From Gammaproteobacteria bacterium (GTDB taxonomy: Bacteria; Pseudomonadota; Gammaproteobacteria; Pseudomonadales; Porticoccaceae), in contig JAGPUW010000008.1 in NCBI GenBank assembly GCA_018069465.1, forward strand, positions 186,001-250,000: DNA of 64,000 nt, in the 5' to 3' direction. The notes beneath the pieces were generated by a model. That model was not told the DNA's origin and made no database searches. It was given only the letters and a program-made list of their open reading frames with translations. Shown here piece by piece: positions 1-8,272 of the stretch. Within the stretch, counting starts at the first letter, position 1. Every line of letters starts with the position of its first letter. The position numbers were made by a program, and so were the translations under genes.

Positions 1-974
1 GCAAATTTAGCCATATTCGACTCGCCACCACAGGACTCACCCCGGTCAAATAGCCAGGCGGCCTTTTTCGCCATTAAGCTGGCTAGCTCGATTTCTGTTT
101 TTGCTTTCGCTAATGGATGTTGCAGGGCCTGATAGGCCCCGATGGGGCCATTAAACACAACGCGCTCGTTGGCGTATTCGACAGCCCGGCCCATGGCGTA
201 ACGACCAAGGCCTGCACAGATAAAGCCGACTAATATGCGCTCAGGATTCAGCGCGTCAAATAGTACACGGAAGCCTTTACCCACTTCACCGAGGACATTT
301 TCGGGGCCGACGTCTACATCGTCAAAAAATACCTGATACTGGGTTTCCGGTATTTTGATACTCACCGGGATGGGGTGCATCTCCACGCCCTTAGCTTTGG
401 TGGGCACAATAAACAGCGTAAAGCCATCGGTACTACGCTCGACCTGGTCGTGGGGAGTGGTGCGCGTCACCACCAGCATGTAGTCGGACTCAGCGGCATC
501 GGTAATAAAGGTTTTGCCACCATTAATTTTAAAGCGACCATCACCGCTCGCTTTAGCGATAGTGTTGGTCTTAATGGTGTTTGTGCCCGCGTTGGGTTCG
601 GTAATAGCAAAGCAAAAGCGCGTTTTACCAGAGCAGGCATCCGGCAAATAATGTTGTTTTTGTTCTTCTGTGCCGTAACTGGCGATTAGGCCTAAGCCCA
701 TCGTCGCGCCAATCACCAGGCTTAAGAGAGGGATGCCCTGCTCCGATAGACCCTCATTTAAAAGGCCCATTTCCATCATGCCCAGGCCAGAACCGCCGTA
801 GGCTTCTGGCACCATCACGCCAACGAAACCATCTTGCGCGACTTGCTGATACATATCGGTCGGAAAGCGACCTTTTTCGGCATATTCTAGCCAATGCTTG
901 CGGTCGAAAGTTTTCGCCAAATTGGCACCGTACTCGTAGATCATCCGCTGTTCTTCAGAAAGGGAAAAATCCAT
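1..974 (-). CDS. Acyl-CoA dehydrogenase, 3' end cut by window edge
   Basis: About 324 codons are present; the reading frame is still open at base 1. The protein starts MDFSLSEEQ at an ATG (972-974) preceded by a CGGAG ribosome site. It shows acyl-CoA dehydrogenase signatures: the flavin/substrate stretch CFAITEPNAGTNT, the TFITDAAESDY loop, and the C-terminal ERVVFNGPIGAYQALQHPLA segment. It would oxidise an acyl-CoA to the 2-enoyl-CoA with FAD. It lies 54 bases downstream of, and is clearly paralogous to, the gene at 1029-2192, so the two are probably co-transcribed. The substrate cannot be read from sequence. Family assignment is secure; the specific acyl chain is unknown. Confidence 0.93.
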   Translation of the reverse strand, partial: MDFSLSEEQRMIYEYGANLAKTFDRKHWLEYAEKGRFPTDMYQQVAQDGFVGVMVPEAYGGSGLGMMEMGLLNEGLSEQGIPLLSLVIGATMGLGLIASYGTEEQKQHYLPDACSGKTRFCFAITEPNAGTNTIKTNTIAKASGDGRFKINGGKTFITDAAESDYMLVVTRTTPHDQVERSTDGFTLFIVPTKAKGVEMHPIPVSIKIPETQYQVFFDDVDVGPENVLGEVGKGFRVLFDALNPERILVGFICAGLGRYAMGRAVEYANERVVFNGPIGAYQALQHPLAKAKTEIELASLMAKKAAWLFDRGESCGGESNMAKF

Positions 975-1028
975 CGTCTACACTCCGCTTGGTTTGATAA
1001 CTAGGTGTTTACTCATACTCACCAACAC

Positions 1029-2192
1029 TCAATAAGAGCGCGGCAAACCCATGACATGTTCAGCAATATAATTGTGGATCATTTCATTGTTAATAGGCGC
1101 TGTTTTGGTCAGCCGTACTAAAGGGTATAAATCAAAAATACCATACTCCTTAGTAAAGCCATTGCCACCAAAGCACTGTAACGAAGCGTCCACCGCTTTA
1201 ATACCCGCCTCGGAGGCCGCCAGCTTGGCCATATTGGCCTCTGCGCCACAGGGCTTTCCCTGATCAAATAACCACGCGGCCTTGCGCGCCATTAGCGATG
1301 CCATTTCAACTTCTGTTTTGGCTATTGCCAGCGGGTGCTGCAGGGCCTGATAAGCGCCAATCGGGCCGTTAAAAACAACTCGATCATTAGCATAGGCGAC
1401 GGCTTTATCCATTGCAAAGCGGCCGATGCCGGTACAAATAGCACCGCCGAGTATGCGCTCGGGATTGAGGGAATCGAAAAGAATATTAAAGCCTTTACCC
1501 ACCTCGCCGAGGACGTTTTCCGGCCCCAGCTCAACATCATCAAAAAACACCTGATATTGCAATTCGGGCAGGGCGATACTCACGGGGATGGGTTGCATTT
1601 CCACACCCTTGGCCTTGGTGGGCACAATAAACAGGGTAAAGCCGTCGGTTTTACGTTTAGTTTCACTCAGGGGCGTAGTGCGAGCGACGACCAATGCGTA
1701 GTCGGACTCCGCGGCATCGGTAATAAAGGTTTTATTGCCGCTAAGTTTAAAGCACCCATTGGCGGTCGGCTTGGCGAGGGTGCCGATATTGATGGTGTTG
1801 GTGCCGGCATTGGCCTCGGTAATCGCAAAGCAAAAGCGAATATCACCCTTGCAGGCAGCGGGTAGATAATTGTTGCGCTGGGCATCGCTGCCGTGCTCGG
1901 ACAACACTGACATGGTCATGCAGGCACCGACCACCAGGCTTAAAAGCGGAATGCCCTCGTTGGCAATACCCTCCTGAAACAGCAGCATTTCCAGCATCCC
2001 CAAACCGGCACCGCCAAAGGCTTCGGGTACCATGGTGCCGAGAAAACCATCGTCGGCGACTTGGCTGTACATTTCCTCGGGGAAGCGATGAATCTCTGCA
2101 TTTTCCATCCAGTACTTACGGTCGTAAGTCTTACTGAGACTCTTGCCGTATTGGTGAATCATGCTTTGTTCTTCAGATATATTAAAATCCAT
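1029..2192 (-). CDS. Acyl-CoA dehydrogenase (paralogue of the neighbouring gene)
   Basis: A 387-residue, full-length acyl-CoA dehydrogenase. The ATG follows a strong GGGAGG ribosome site. The N-terminal helical domain (MDFNISEEQ), CFAITEANAGTNT, the beta-domain loop FITDAAESDYALVVART and the C-terminal FGGNGFTKEYG are visible. In the C-terminal active-site segment, where medium-chain enzymes have IYEGT before SEIQ, this protein reads APIN before NEMIHN. By eye the usual catalytic Glu is therefore absent there, and the base must come from elsewhere, as in some other subfamilies. Near-identical architecture to the gene at 1-974 indicates a tandem duplication. The role is probably beta-oxidation of a branched or cyclic acyl-CoA, which is inference. 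Confidence 0.93.
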   Translation of the reverse strand: MDFNISEEQSMIHQYGKSLSKTYDRKYWMENAEIHRFPEEMYSQVADDGFLGTMVPEAFGGAGLGMLEMLLFQEGIANEGIPLLSLVVGACMTMSVLSEHGSDAQRNNYLPAACKGDIRFCFAITEANAGTNTINIGTLAKPTANGCFKLSGNKTFITDAAESDYALVVARTTPLSETKRKTDGFTLFIVPTKAKGVEMQPIPVSIALPELQYQVFFDDVELGPENVLGEVGKGFNILFDSLNPERILGGAICTGIGRFAMDKAVAYANDRVVFNGPIGAYQALQHPLAIAKTEVEMASLMARKAAWLFDQGKPCGAEANMAKLAASEAGIKAVDASLQCFGGNGFTKEYGIFDLYPLVRLTKTAPINNEMIHNYIAEHVMGLPRSY

Positions 2193-2584
2193 ACCACCTC
2201 CCGATGATCAGTATTGGCCGCTAAACTTTGTTTTTAGGCACCCGCTTTAGGCTGTCCTCTGTAGCGTTATAAAGGGTCAAAACAGAGATTCGCCAGCCAG
2301 CAGAGTAAGTGGCCGCCCAGCAACATACAATGACTATCCTTGACTTGATGGTCACATTGCTGGGGCAAGCTGAGACTATTGGCAGGCTGGTTTTTTTATG
2401 TAGAAAACACCTTCATCTAACAGCCATTATTAGTGCGACCTACGACAAACTAGCATCAGCCATAAATGGCGACAACCTCGACTCGATCACTGTGACAGCG
2501 AGAGACAAGCTAAGCCTATTATCAAGGTGCTAGAATCACGATAACTAACCTGCTTGCTGTACAGGGATAAACACCAACGCTGTT
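2193..2584. other. Intergenic region between divergent dehydrogenase and mltF
   Basis: This 392-base gap separates the divergent acyl-CoA dehydrogenase gene and mltF and must hold both promoters. I see no tRNA, strong hairpin or clear operator. A 74-codon open frame at 2309-2533 has no ribosome site and no recognisable protein pattern, so I do not call it a gene. Confidence 0.5.
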
Positions 2585-4066
2585 ATGAGTTTTGTATTGA
2601 TCCGCATGAAACGCTCTCTCTACCGTCTTACTTTGACAGCGGTGATCTTCGGGCTTTGTTTAACGCTGAGCAGCAGCCGCACCGCGTCAACACTGGAATC
2701 GGTACTGAATAAGGGTGTGTTGCGGGTTATTTCAATGATAGGCCCGAGCATTTACTTTCACGATGCCAGGGGCGATAACGGTTTTGAATACCTGCTGGCC
2801 AGGCAATTTGCAAAACAACTCAATGTCCAGCTCGACATCACCGTGATGGATGATCTGGCGGCAATACTCAACGCCACAGGTGGGCCAAAGGGCGATTTTG
2901 CGACGGCCAGCCTGACCGCAACGAAAGAACGGCGGCAATTTCTTCGCTTCACCGAGCCCTACACGTCGGTGCGTCAAACCCTGATTTATCGACTCGGCAA
3001 GTCGCGGCCAAAAAGCCTGGCTGATGTCATCGGCGGGCACCTGGTCGTACTGGCGGGCAGCTCCCACATAGAGCGTTTAAAAGCGCTAAAAAATAGCGAA
3101 TACCCGGATTTACAATGGCAAACGCTTGTCGATGGTGAAATGCTCAGCTTGATGCAGATGGTTCACGATGGCAAAGCTGACTATGCGGTTGTCGACTCCT
3201 CAGCTGTGGAACTCAACCGGGGGCTCTACCCTCGCGCTCGCCGGGCTTTTGACCTGTCGGAGGATGAACCCATCGCCTGGGCTTTTCCCGCCCATGGTGA
3301 CGACAGTCTATTGAAAGCGGCCAACCGTTTTCTGATTAGTTACGCGGCGAGCGGAGAGTTACAGCGTTTAGAGGATAGGTTTTTCGGCCACACCGACAAA
3401 TTCAGTGTTGGCGGCTCGCAACTCTTCCGCCACCGCATCGAAAGTCGACTAGCCAACTATGAAGCCCTCTTTAAAACCACCGCCGAGCAATACCAGGTGG
3501 ACTGGCAGCTACTGGCAGCTATCGCCTATCAGGAATCTCACTGGAACCCCCGCGCCAAATCGCCAACCGGGGTGCGCGGCCTGATGATGTTGACCCTGAC
3601 GACGGCCAAGGAAATGGGCGTTGCTAATCGTCTCGACCCGGAACAAAGCCTGCGTGGCGGCACCGAATATTTATTGCAGATAAAAAAGCGCATACCCACA
3701 GACATCGTCGAACCCGACCGCACCTGGTTGGCACTGGCCGCTTATAATATAGGCTTCGGCCATTTAGAAGATGCCCGCATACTGACAGAGCGCCATGGCA
3801 AGGACCCCGATCGCTGGCAAGATATTCGCAACTATCTACCCTTGCTACAGCAGAAAAAATACTACTCGACCCTGCGTTACGGCTTTGCGCGAGGCCGGGA
3901 GCCGGTGCAATACGTGCAAAACATCCGCCACTTTCACTCTATCCTGCGCTGGCATCAGATCGAAAAAGAACGCATGGAACAGGCGCAACGCCAGGCTATG
4001 CCAGATAAACTGCCGGCCTCATCGACCTCAAGCCTGGCACCGACTAACCTGCCCCTGTCGCTATAA
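2585..4066 (+). CDS. mltF: Membrane-bound lytic murein transglycosylase F
   Basis: A 493-residue, two-domain protein. Residues about 35-270 form a periplasmic solute-binding (SBP_bac_3-like) domain with the typical GVLRVIS opening, and residues about 290-430 form a goose-type lysozyme-like SLT domain. The catalytic glutamate is E317 in AIAYQESHWNP, followed by SPTGVRGLMMLT and LAAYNIGFGH. It cleaves peptidoglycan glycan strands non-hydrolytically to 1,6-anhydro-muropeptides in the periplasm. An N-terminal hydrophobic segment (about 13-30) serves as signal or anchor. The ATG at 2606 gives a cleaner signal peptide (MKRSLYRLTL) and may be the true start. It converges on tadA. Confidence 0.92.
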   Translation: MSFVLIRMKRSLYRLTLTAVIFGLCLTLSSSRTASTLESVLNKGVLRVISMIGPSIYFHDARGDNGFEYLLARQFAKQLNVQLDITVMDDLAAILNATGGPKGDFATASLTATKERRQFLRFTEPYTSVRQTLIYRLGKSRPKSLADVIGGHLVVLAGSSHIERLKALKNSEYPDLQWQTLVDGEMLSLMQMVHDGKADYAVVDSSAVELNRGLYPRARRAFDLSEDEPIAWAFPAHGDDSLLKAANRFLISYAASGELQRLEDRFFGHTDKFSVGGSQLFRHRIESRLANYEALFKTTAEQYQVDWQLLAAIAYQESHWNPRAKSPTGVRGLMMLTLTTAKEMGVANRLDPEQSLRGGTEYLLQIKKRIPTDIVEPDRTWLALAAYNIGFGHLEDARILTERHGKDPDRWQDIRNYLPLLQQKKYYSTLRYGFARGREPVQYVQNIRHFHSILRWHQIEKERMEQAQRQAMPDKLPASSTSSLAPTNLPLSL

Positions 4067-4127
4067 GTCCGTATTGGCAGTGATCTTCATCGCCAATTTC
4101 TGACACCCACTATGGGCTTGCCGAGAT

Positions 4128-4595
4128 TCACTTTTTACCCCGACGTCGGCGGAAGAAATTTTTCAATAAGGCACTGCTCTCTTCTCGCATCACCCCGCCA
4201 AGCCATTCCATATGATGATTAAAATGCGGCTGATCGAGCAATTGCAGCTGGCTAACCACCGCTCCCGCTCGGGGCTCATAGGCTGCAAAGACAAGGCGTT
4301 CAACCCGAGCATGAATCATGGCACCGAGACACATGGCACAGGGTTCGAGGGTGACGTAGAGAGTTGATTTGGGTAGTCGATAATTACGGCAAGCCTGAGC
4401 CGCTGATCTGAGCGCTTGAATTTCAGCATGTGCGGTGGGGTCACAGCCACCAATTGGGCAATTCCAGCCCTCACCCACTATAGCCCCATCGACCACCAGC
4501 ACCGCGCCAACGGGTACTTCGTCAGCCGCCTCAGCGCGCTCGGCCAGGGCCATAGCGCGAGCCATCCACTGATTATCGTCGGTCGTGACAGGCAT
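4128..4595 (-). CDS. tadA: tRNA-specific adenosine deaminase
   Basis: A 155-residue member of the cytidine deaminase-like superfamily. It deaminates the wobble adenosine-34 of tRNA-Arg(ACG) to inosine. The zinc site is complete: H56 with catalytic E58 in TAHAEIQ, and C86/C89 in LEPCAMC. The length and the MARAMALAERA opening fit bacterial TadA. It is a single gene, convergent with mltF, an adjacency common in gammaproteobacteria. The nearby MarR gene is on the same strand but separated by 62 bases and is functionally unrelated. Confidence 0.96.
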   Translation of the reverse strand: MPVTTDDNQWMARAMALAERAEAADEVPVGAVLVVDGAIVGEGWNCPIGGCDPTAHAEIQALRSAAQACRNYRLPKSTLYVTLEPCAMCLGAMIHARVERLVFAAYEPRAGAVVSQLQLLDQPHFNHHMEWLGGVMREESSALLKNFFRRRRGKK

Positions 4596-4657
4596 TGATC
4601 GATAACAAGAAATTAAGTCCCGGAGGCTTGGTTTAGCAAGGGAAAGTGTGAAGCCCC

Positions 4658-5116
4658 TTATTTTTTCCGCATATTACCCAGGATCTGGTTGAGCAGATTA
4701 AGGCTGTTGACCCTCTCCTCTTCACTCATGTGCTTAACACTGTCTTGGTAGAATTTTTTCACCTTGGGCTCGACCTTTTTACAGACTTCCCGGCCATAGG
4801 GCGTGAGGCGAATTTGTCGCGAGCGCAAATCGTCGGGGTTGACCACACGTTCGATATAGCCAGACGCCTCCATCCGTCGCAACACGCCATTGAGGCTCTG
4901 GCGACTAACCATCAGGTATTCAACCAGACCGTTAACCGTCATACCCTTGTCAAAACCGGGTCGCGTGAGAGAATCGAGGATGGACCACTGCTGAGCACTC
5001 ATATCAAATTCGCTAAGTACTTCAGCCGCTCTTCTCAGGGAAAGGTTCATCGCCTGATATAAGCGAAAAAACAGCTTCAGGGGAATTTCCGAGCTTACGT
5101 CGTCAGTTTCTGCCAT
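4658..5116 (-). CDS. badR: MarR-family regulator, probable BadR of the cyclohexanecarboxylate operon
   Basis: A 152-residue MarR-type winged helix protein. The recognition region lies around VEYLMVSRQSLNGVLRRMEASGYIE split by the helix turn (residues about 65-95), and the wing contains NPDDLRSRQIRLT. The ATG follows TAAGGATAT. It is divergent from the aliB-badK-badI-badH genes with a 189-base shared intergenic region. In Rhodopseudomonas palustris the MarR protein BadR represses cyclohexanecarboxylate genes and is relieved by 2-ketocyclohexanecarboxyl-CoA. The same role here is inferred from neighbourhood; the MarR family itself is clear. Confidence 0.72.
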   Translation of the reverse strand: MAETDDVSSEIPLKLFFRLYQAMNLSLRRAAEVLSEFDMSAQQWSILDSLTRPGFDKGMTVNGLVEYLMVSRQSLNGVLRRMEASGYIERVVNPDDLRSRQIRLTPYGREVCKKVEPKVKKFYQDSVKHMSEEERVNSLNLLNQILGNMRKK

Positions 5117-5305
5117 ATATCCTTACCGAGTGGAGGTTGCTCATTGTGTTATTCTTATTGGCTGGCAATATACCTTATTCAAGCAAAAGTTAATACTGAT
5201 CGAAACTCGTTTATATGACGCAAATCATGCGCCGATATACGAAAAAGACACAACAATAAAAGCTCTCTCAACAGCGTAAGCCAAACAATACTCAAGGATC
5301 ATAAT

Positions 5306-6463
5306 ATGGATTTCGGGCTCACTGATTTTCAACAGTCATTAGTCGACAGCGCCCGGCGCTTTGCCAACGACAAACTCGCCCCAGCCTATAAAGCGGGCGA
5401 CAAAGCTTGTGCGTTTAGTCGACCCTTAATTTCCGAAATGGGCCAGCTCGGCTTTATTGCCCCCGAGGCACACGAACAATACGGCGGCAGCGGACTCGAC
5501 GCCCTGACTTCCGGGCTCATCACAGAAGCCATTGCCGAGGGTGATATGAATGTTGCCTATGTGCCTATTAATGCATCCCTCGTCGGCAATTGCATTCTTA
5601 GCCACGCCCGGCCAGAAATTATTGAAGAGTTTATGCCCCGTATATGCGCTGGTGAAAATATCGCCTGTATCGGCTTAACCGAGCCCCGTGGCGGTTCCGA
5701 TGCGGCCGGTGTTGTACTCAAGGCGACATTGAATAACAGCGAGGAAGGCAATTTTTACCTGCTTAACGGAGAAAAAACATCGATATCGATGGCCCAACAA
5801 GCCGATATCTGCCTGATTTTTGCCCGCACCGGTACCATTGAAGAAAAAGCCCACGGGGTTTCCGCCTTTCTTGTCGACCTCAACGCCCCCGGCATTACCC
5901 GCACCCGCTTTGAGGATATTGGAGAAAAGTCAGTGGGTCGGGGTTCACTGTTTTTTGACGATGTACGCATTGATGAGAAATACCGCATTGGCGGCGAGGG
6001 CAAAGGTTTTGTACAGGTAATGCAGGGCTTTGATTTCAGTCGTGCGCTTATCGGTCTGCAGTGCCTCGCCCTCGCCCGCAAATGTCTGGATGAAACCTGG
6101 GAATATATTCAACAGCGCAAAACCTTCGGTAAAGTCCTCGCCGTTAATCAGGGCGTTACCTTCCCACTGGCCGAGGCCGAAACCCAGCTCGAAGGCGCAC
6201 GATTGGTGTGCCTCAAAGCGCTGTGGCTAAAAGCCCAGGGTAAGGACCACACGAAAGAAGCCGCAATGGCGAAATGGTGGGCGCCCAAACTGGCTTTTGA
6301 TATTACTCAGCAGTGTTTGTTAACCCACGGCCACGGGGGCTACAGCGACGAGCTGCCCTTTGAACAGCGCTTGCGCGATGTGCTGGGCATGCAAATTGGC
6401 GACGGCACCGCGCAGATTATGAAAATGGTGATTGCCCGGAGCTATGTCGGAAAACCCGCTTAA
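5306..6463 (+). CDS. aliB: Acyl-CoA dehydrogenase, probable cyclohexanecarboxyl-CoA dehydrogenase
   Basis: A 385-residue acyl-CoA dehydrogenase with an AAGGAT ribosome site. Visible signatures are CIGLTEPRGGSDAAG (residues about 121-135), the RKTFGK motif near 271 and GHGGYSDELPFEQRLRD near 342-358. At the usual catalytic Glu position the motif reads IGDGTAQI, placing Asp366 as the candidate base. It is the first gene of a co-directional set with a crotonase, BadI and an SDR, so the likely reaction is cyclohexanecarboxyl-CoA to cyclohex-1-ene-1-carboxyl-CoA. The dehydrogenase family is certain; the cyclic substrate is inferred mainly from badI. Confidence 0.75.
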   Translation: MDFGLTDFQQSLVDSARRFANDKLAPAYKAGDKACAFSRPLISEMGQLGFIAPEAHEQYGGSGLDALTSGLITEAIAEGDMNVAYVPINASLVGNCILSHARPEIIEEFMPRICAGENIACIGLTEPRGGSDAAGVVLKATLNNSEEGNFYLLNGEKTSISMAQQADICLIFARTGTIEEKAHGVSAFLVDLNAPGITRTRFEDIGEKSVGRGSLFFDDVRIDEKYRIGGEGKGFVQVMQGFDFSRALIGLQCLALARKCLDETWEYIQQRKTFGKVLAVNQGVTFPLAEAETQLEGARLVCLKALWLKAQGKDHTKEAAMAKWWAPKLAFDITQQCLLTHGHGGYSDELPFEQRLRDVLGMQIGDGTAQIMKMVIARSYVGKPA

Positions 6464-6523
6464 TAGATACTAGCAAATACTTTAATAACAACTACTTATA
6501 CAGTAATTTAAAAGAGAATAGTT

Positions 6524-7300
6524 ATGTCGCCCGTTATTGAAATCAGCCAACAAGATGGCGTTGGTATCATCAAATTGAACCGCCCCGAGCAATTTAATTG
6601 CCTGTCGATGGCGCTACACGAAAGTCTATATGAGGCGATGGATCAATTCGAAGTCGACAGCAGTGTGCGCGCTGTACTGATCGCCGCCAACGGTAAAAAT
6701 TTCTGCACCGGGGCCGATCTTGAAGAGGTTAGTGGCTTTCGCGACAGCGATGAAGATATTCGCGCCTTCCTGGAAACCGGGCTCGATACCTTGCGCAAAC
6801 TTGAGACATCGCCCCTGCCCGTGGTGATTGCTCAGCAGGGACTGGCCTTGGCTGGAGGGCTGGAACTGGTCCTCGCAGGCGACGTTGTCTTTGCGGGTAA
6901 AAGCGCACAACTCGGCGATCAGCACGCCCATTTCGGCTTGATACCCGGCTGGGGTGGCAGCCAACGCCTGCCCCGCTTGATTGGCCGCCGTCGCGCCCTT
7001 GAACTGATGCTCAGTGCGCGCTGGCTAAACGCGCAAGAAGCTCTCGATTTCGGTCTGGTTAACTATGTGATTGAAGATGAAAAACTGTTCGACAGTGCCC
7101 TCGCCTACTGTCAGCAGTTGAGCCAACGCAGCTCAGCCGGACTGGCGCTGATGAAACAATTAACCGACCGGGGACTGGACATGCCCCTTGAGCAAGGCCT
7201 GGCACTGGAACTCGATCTGGCCACACCGGCGCTGCGCAGCGAGGCGGTGAGCGAAGGCCTGAGAGCTTTCGGCGAAAAACGCGCGCCCAAATTTAGTTAG
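6524..7300 (+). CDS. badK: Crotonase-family protein, candidate cyclohex-1-ene-1-carboxyl-CoA hydratase
   Basis: A 258-residue enoyl-CoA hydratase/isomerase-fold protein, 60 bases after aliB. The oxyanion-hole region NFCTGADL (residues 59-66) and ALAGGLEL (109-115) are clear, as is GLIPGWGGSQRLPR. The first catalytic glutamate is kept as E114, but the second (Glu164 of rat crotonase) aligns with H134 in LGDQHAHFG. In a cyclohexanecarboxylate pathway this slot is filled by BadK, which hydrates the ring double bond to 2-hydroxycyclohexanecarboxyl-CoA. The Glu-to-His change means a variant mechanism or a different crotonase activity is possible, so the badK label is positional. Confidence 0.6.
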   Translation: MSPVIEISQQDGVGIIKLNRPEQFNCLSMALHESLYEAMDQFEVDSSVRAVLIAANGKNFCTGADLEEVSGFRDSDEDIRAFLETGLDTLRKLETSPLPVVIAQQGLALAGGLELVLAGDVVFAGKSAQLGDQHAHFGLIPGWGGSQRLPRLIGRRRALELMLSARWLNAQEALDFGLVNYVIEDEKLFDSALAYCQQLSQRSSAGLALMKQLTDRGLDMPLEQGLALELDLATPALRSEAVSEGLRAFGEKRAPKFS

Positions 7301-7444
7301 GCTGCGCTAAAGCAAAAATGAATAAAACTCGTCTCGTAACTGCTCCATCGTTACAATAAACCCACGCTGATCAGGACTAGCATAGCTTCCTGGTGCAGCG
7401 TTTCCCTTTAATGCGCTGAGCGCCAAGCAGAGGTAAAAAGCAAC

Positions 7445-8227
7445 ATGGATTATCAGGATATTATTTACCAAGTTAAGGGCGCAACCGCCTATATCACCAT
7501 CAACCGCCCCGAGGTTTACAACGCCTTTCGCGGTATCACCTGCGATGAACTAATCCATGCTTTCCAGAAAGCGGGCTGGAATAACAGCATCGGTGTGATT
7601 GTGCTCGCCGGCACTGGCGACAAAGCCTTTTGTACCGGTGGCGACCAGTCCTCCCACGATGGCCAATACGATGGCCGTGGCACTATCGGCTTACCCGTTG
7701 AAGAGCTGCACACGGTTATTCGCGATGTCCCCAAGCCCGTTATTGCCAAAGTACAGGGTTATGCCATCGGTGGCGGCAACGTGCTGGCGACGATTTGTGA
7801 TTTGACCATTGCCGGTGAAGACGCACAATTTGGTCAGGTTGGCCCCAAAATGGGCTCCATTGACCCCGGTTTTGGTACTGCCCTGCTGGCACAAATTGTC
7901 GGCGACAAAAAAGCCAAAGAAATCTGGTATATGTGCCGCCGCTACACGGCAGCTGAGGCCCAGGAAATGGGTCTGGTCAACAAGGTGGTTCCCAACGACC
8001 AGCTCGATGCCGAGGTGGATGCCTGGTGTGCTGAGCTGGAACAACGCAGCCCCACGGCCATCTCTATTGGCAAGCGCTCCTTCAATGCCGCCACCGAAAA
8101 TATTCGCGGTATCGCCAGCCTTGGCCTTGAAGCGCTGCGTCTTTATTACGATTCAGAAGAGTCCCGCGAAGGGGTTAATGCACTGGCTGAAAAACGCAAA
8201 CCCGACTTTCGTAAGTACGTAAAATAA
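7445..8227 (+). CDS. badI: 2-ketocyclohexanecarboxyl-CoA hydrolase
   Basis: A 260-residue crotonase-superfamily protein of the MenB-like branch. It closely resembles BadI of Rhodopseudomonas palustris as I know it: NAFRGITCDELI, AFCTGGDQSSHDGQYDGRG, VEELHTVIRDVPKPVIAKV, GYAIGGGNVLATICDLTI and GQVGPKMGSIDPGFG, ending in EKRKPDFRKYVK. D140 sits where MenB has its conserved Asp. The enzyme hydrolytically opens the six-membered ring of 2-ketocyclohexanecarboxyl-CoA to pimeloyl-CoA. An AGAGG ribosome site precedes the ATG. A 144-base gap before it could hold a separate promoter. This gene anchors the pathway assignment. Confidence 0.92.
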   Translation: MDYQDIIYQVKGATAYITINRPEVYNAFRGITCDELIHAFQKAGWNNSIGVIVLAGTGDKAFCTGGDQSSHDGQYDGRGTIGLPVEELHTVIRDVPKPVIAKVQGYAIGGGNVLATICDLTIAGEDAQFGQVGPKMGSIDPGFGTALLAQIVGDKKAKEIWYMCRRYTAAEAQEMGLVNKVVPNDQLDAEVDAWCAELEQRSPTAISIGKRSFNAATENIRGIASLGLEALRLYYDSEESREGVNALAEKRKPDFRKYVK

Positions 8228-8272
8228 ACATTAAGCTTGTAGTTTAATCAACTAATTTATAAGGATTTTATT

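Noticed and set aside
1335-1865. A 176-codon open frame on the plus strand
   Set aside because: It lies wholly antisense to a well-supported acyl-CoA dehydrogenase, shows no family motifs, and reflects codon bias of the true gene. The same holds for 375-689.
2309-2533. A 74-codon frame in the dehydrogenase-mltF gap
   Set aside because: It has no ribosome site, no recognisable domain, and a composition unlike that of the neighbouring genes.
5212-5239. Imperfect palindrome between badR and aliB (TATAT, CGCA and its complement TGCG)
   Set aside because: The arms are only four matched bases plus a shifted AT stretch, which is not enough to call a BadR operator, although the position is suitable.
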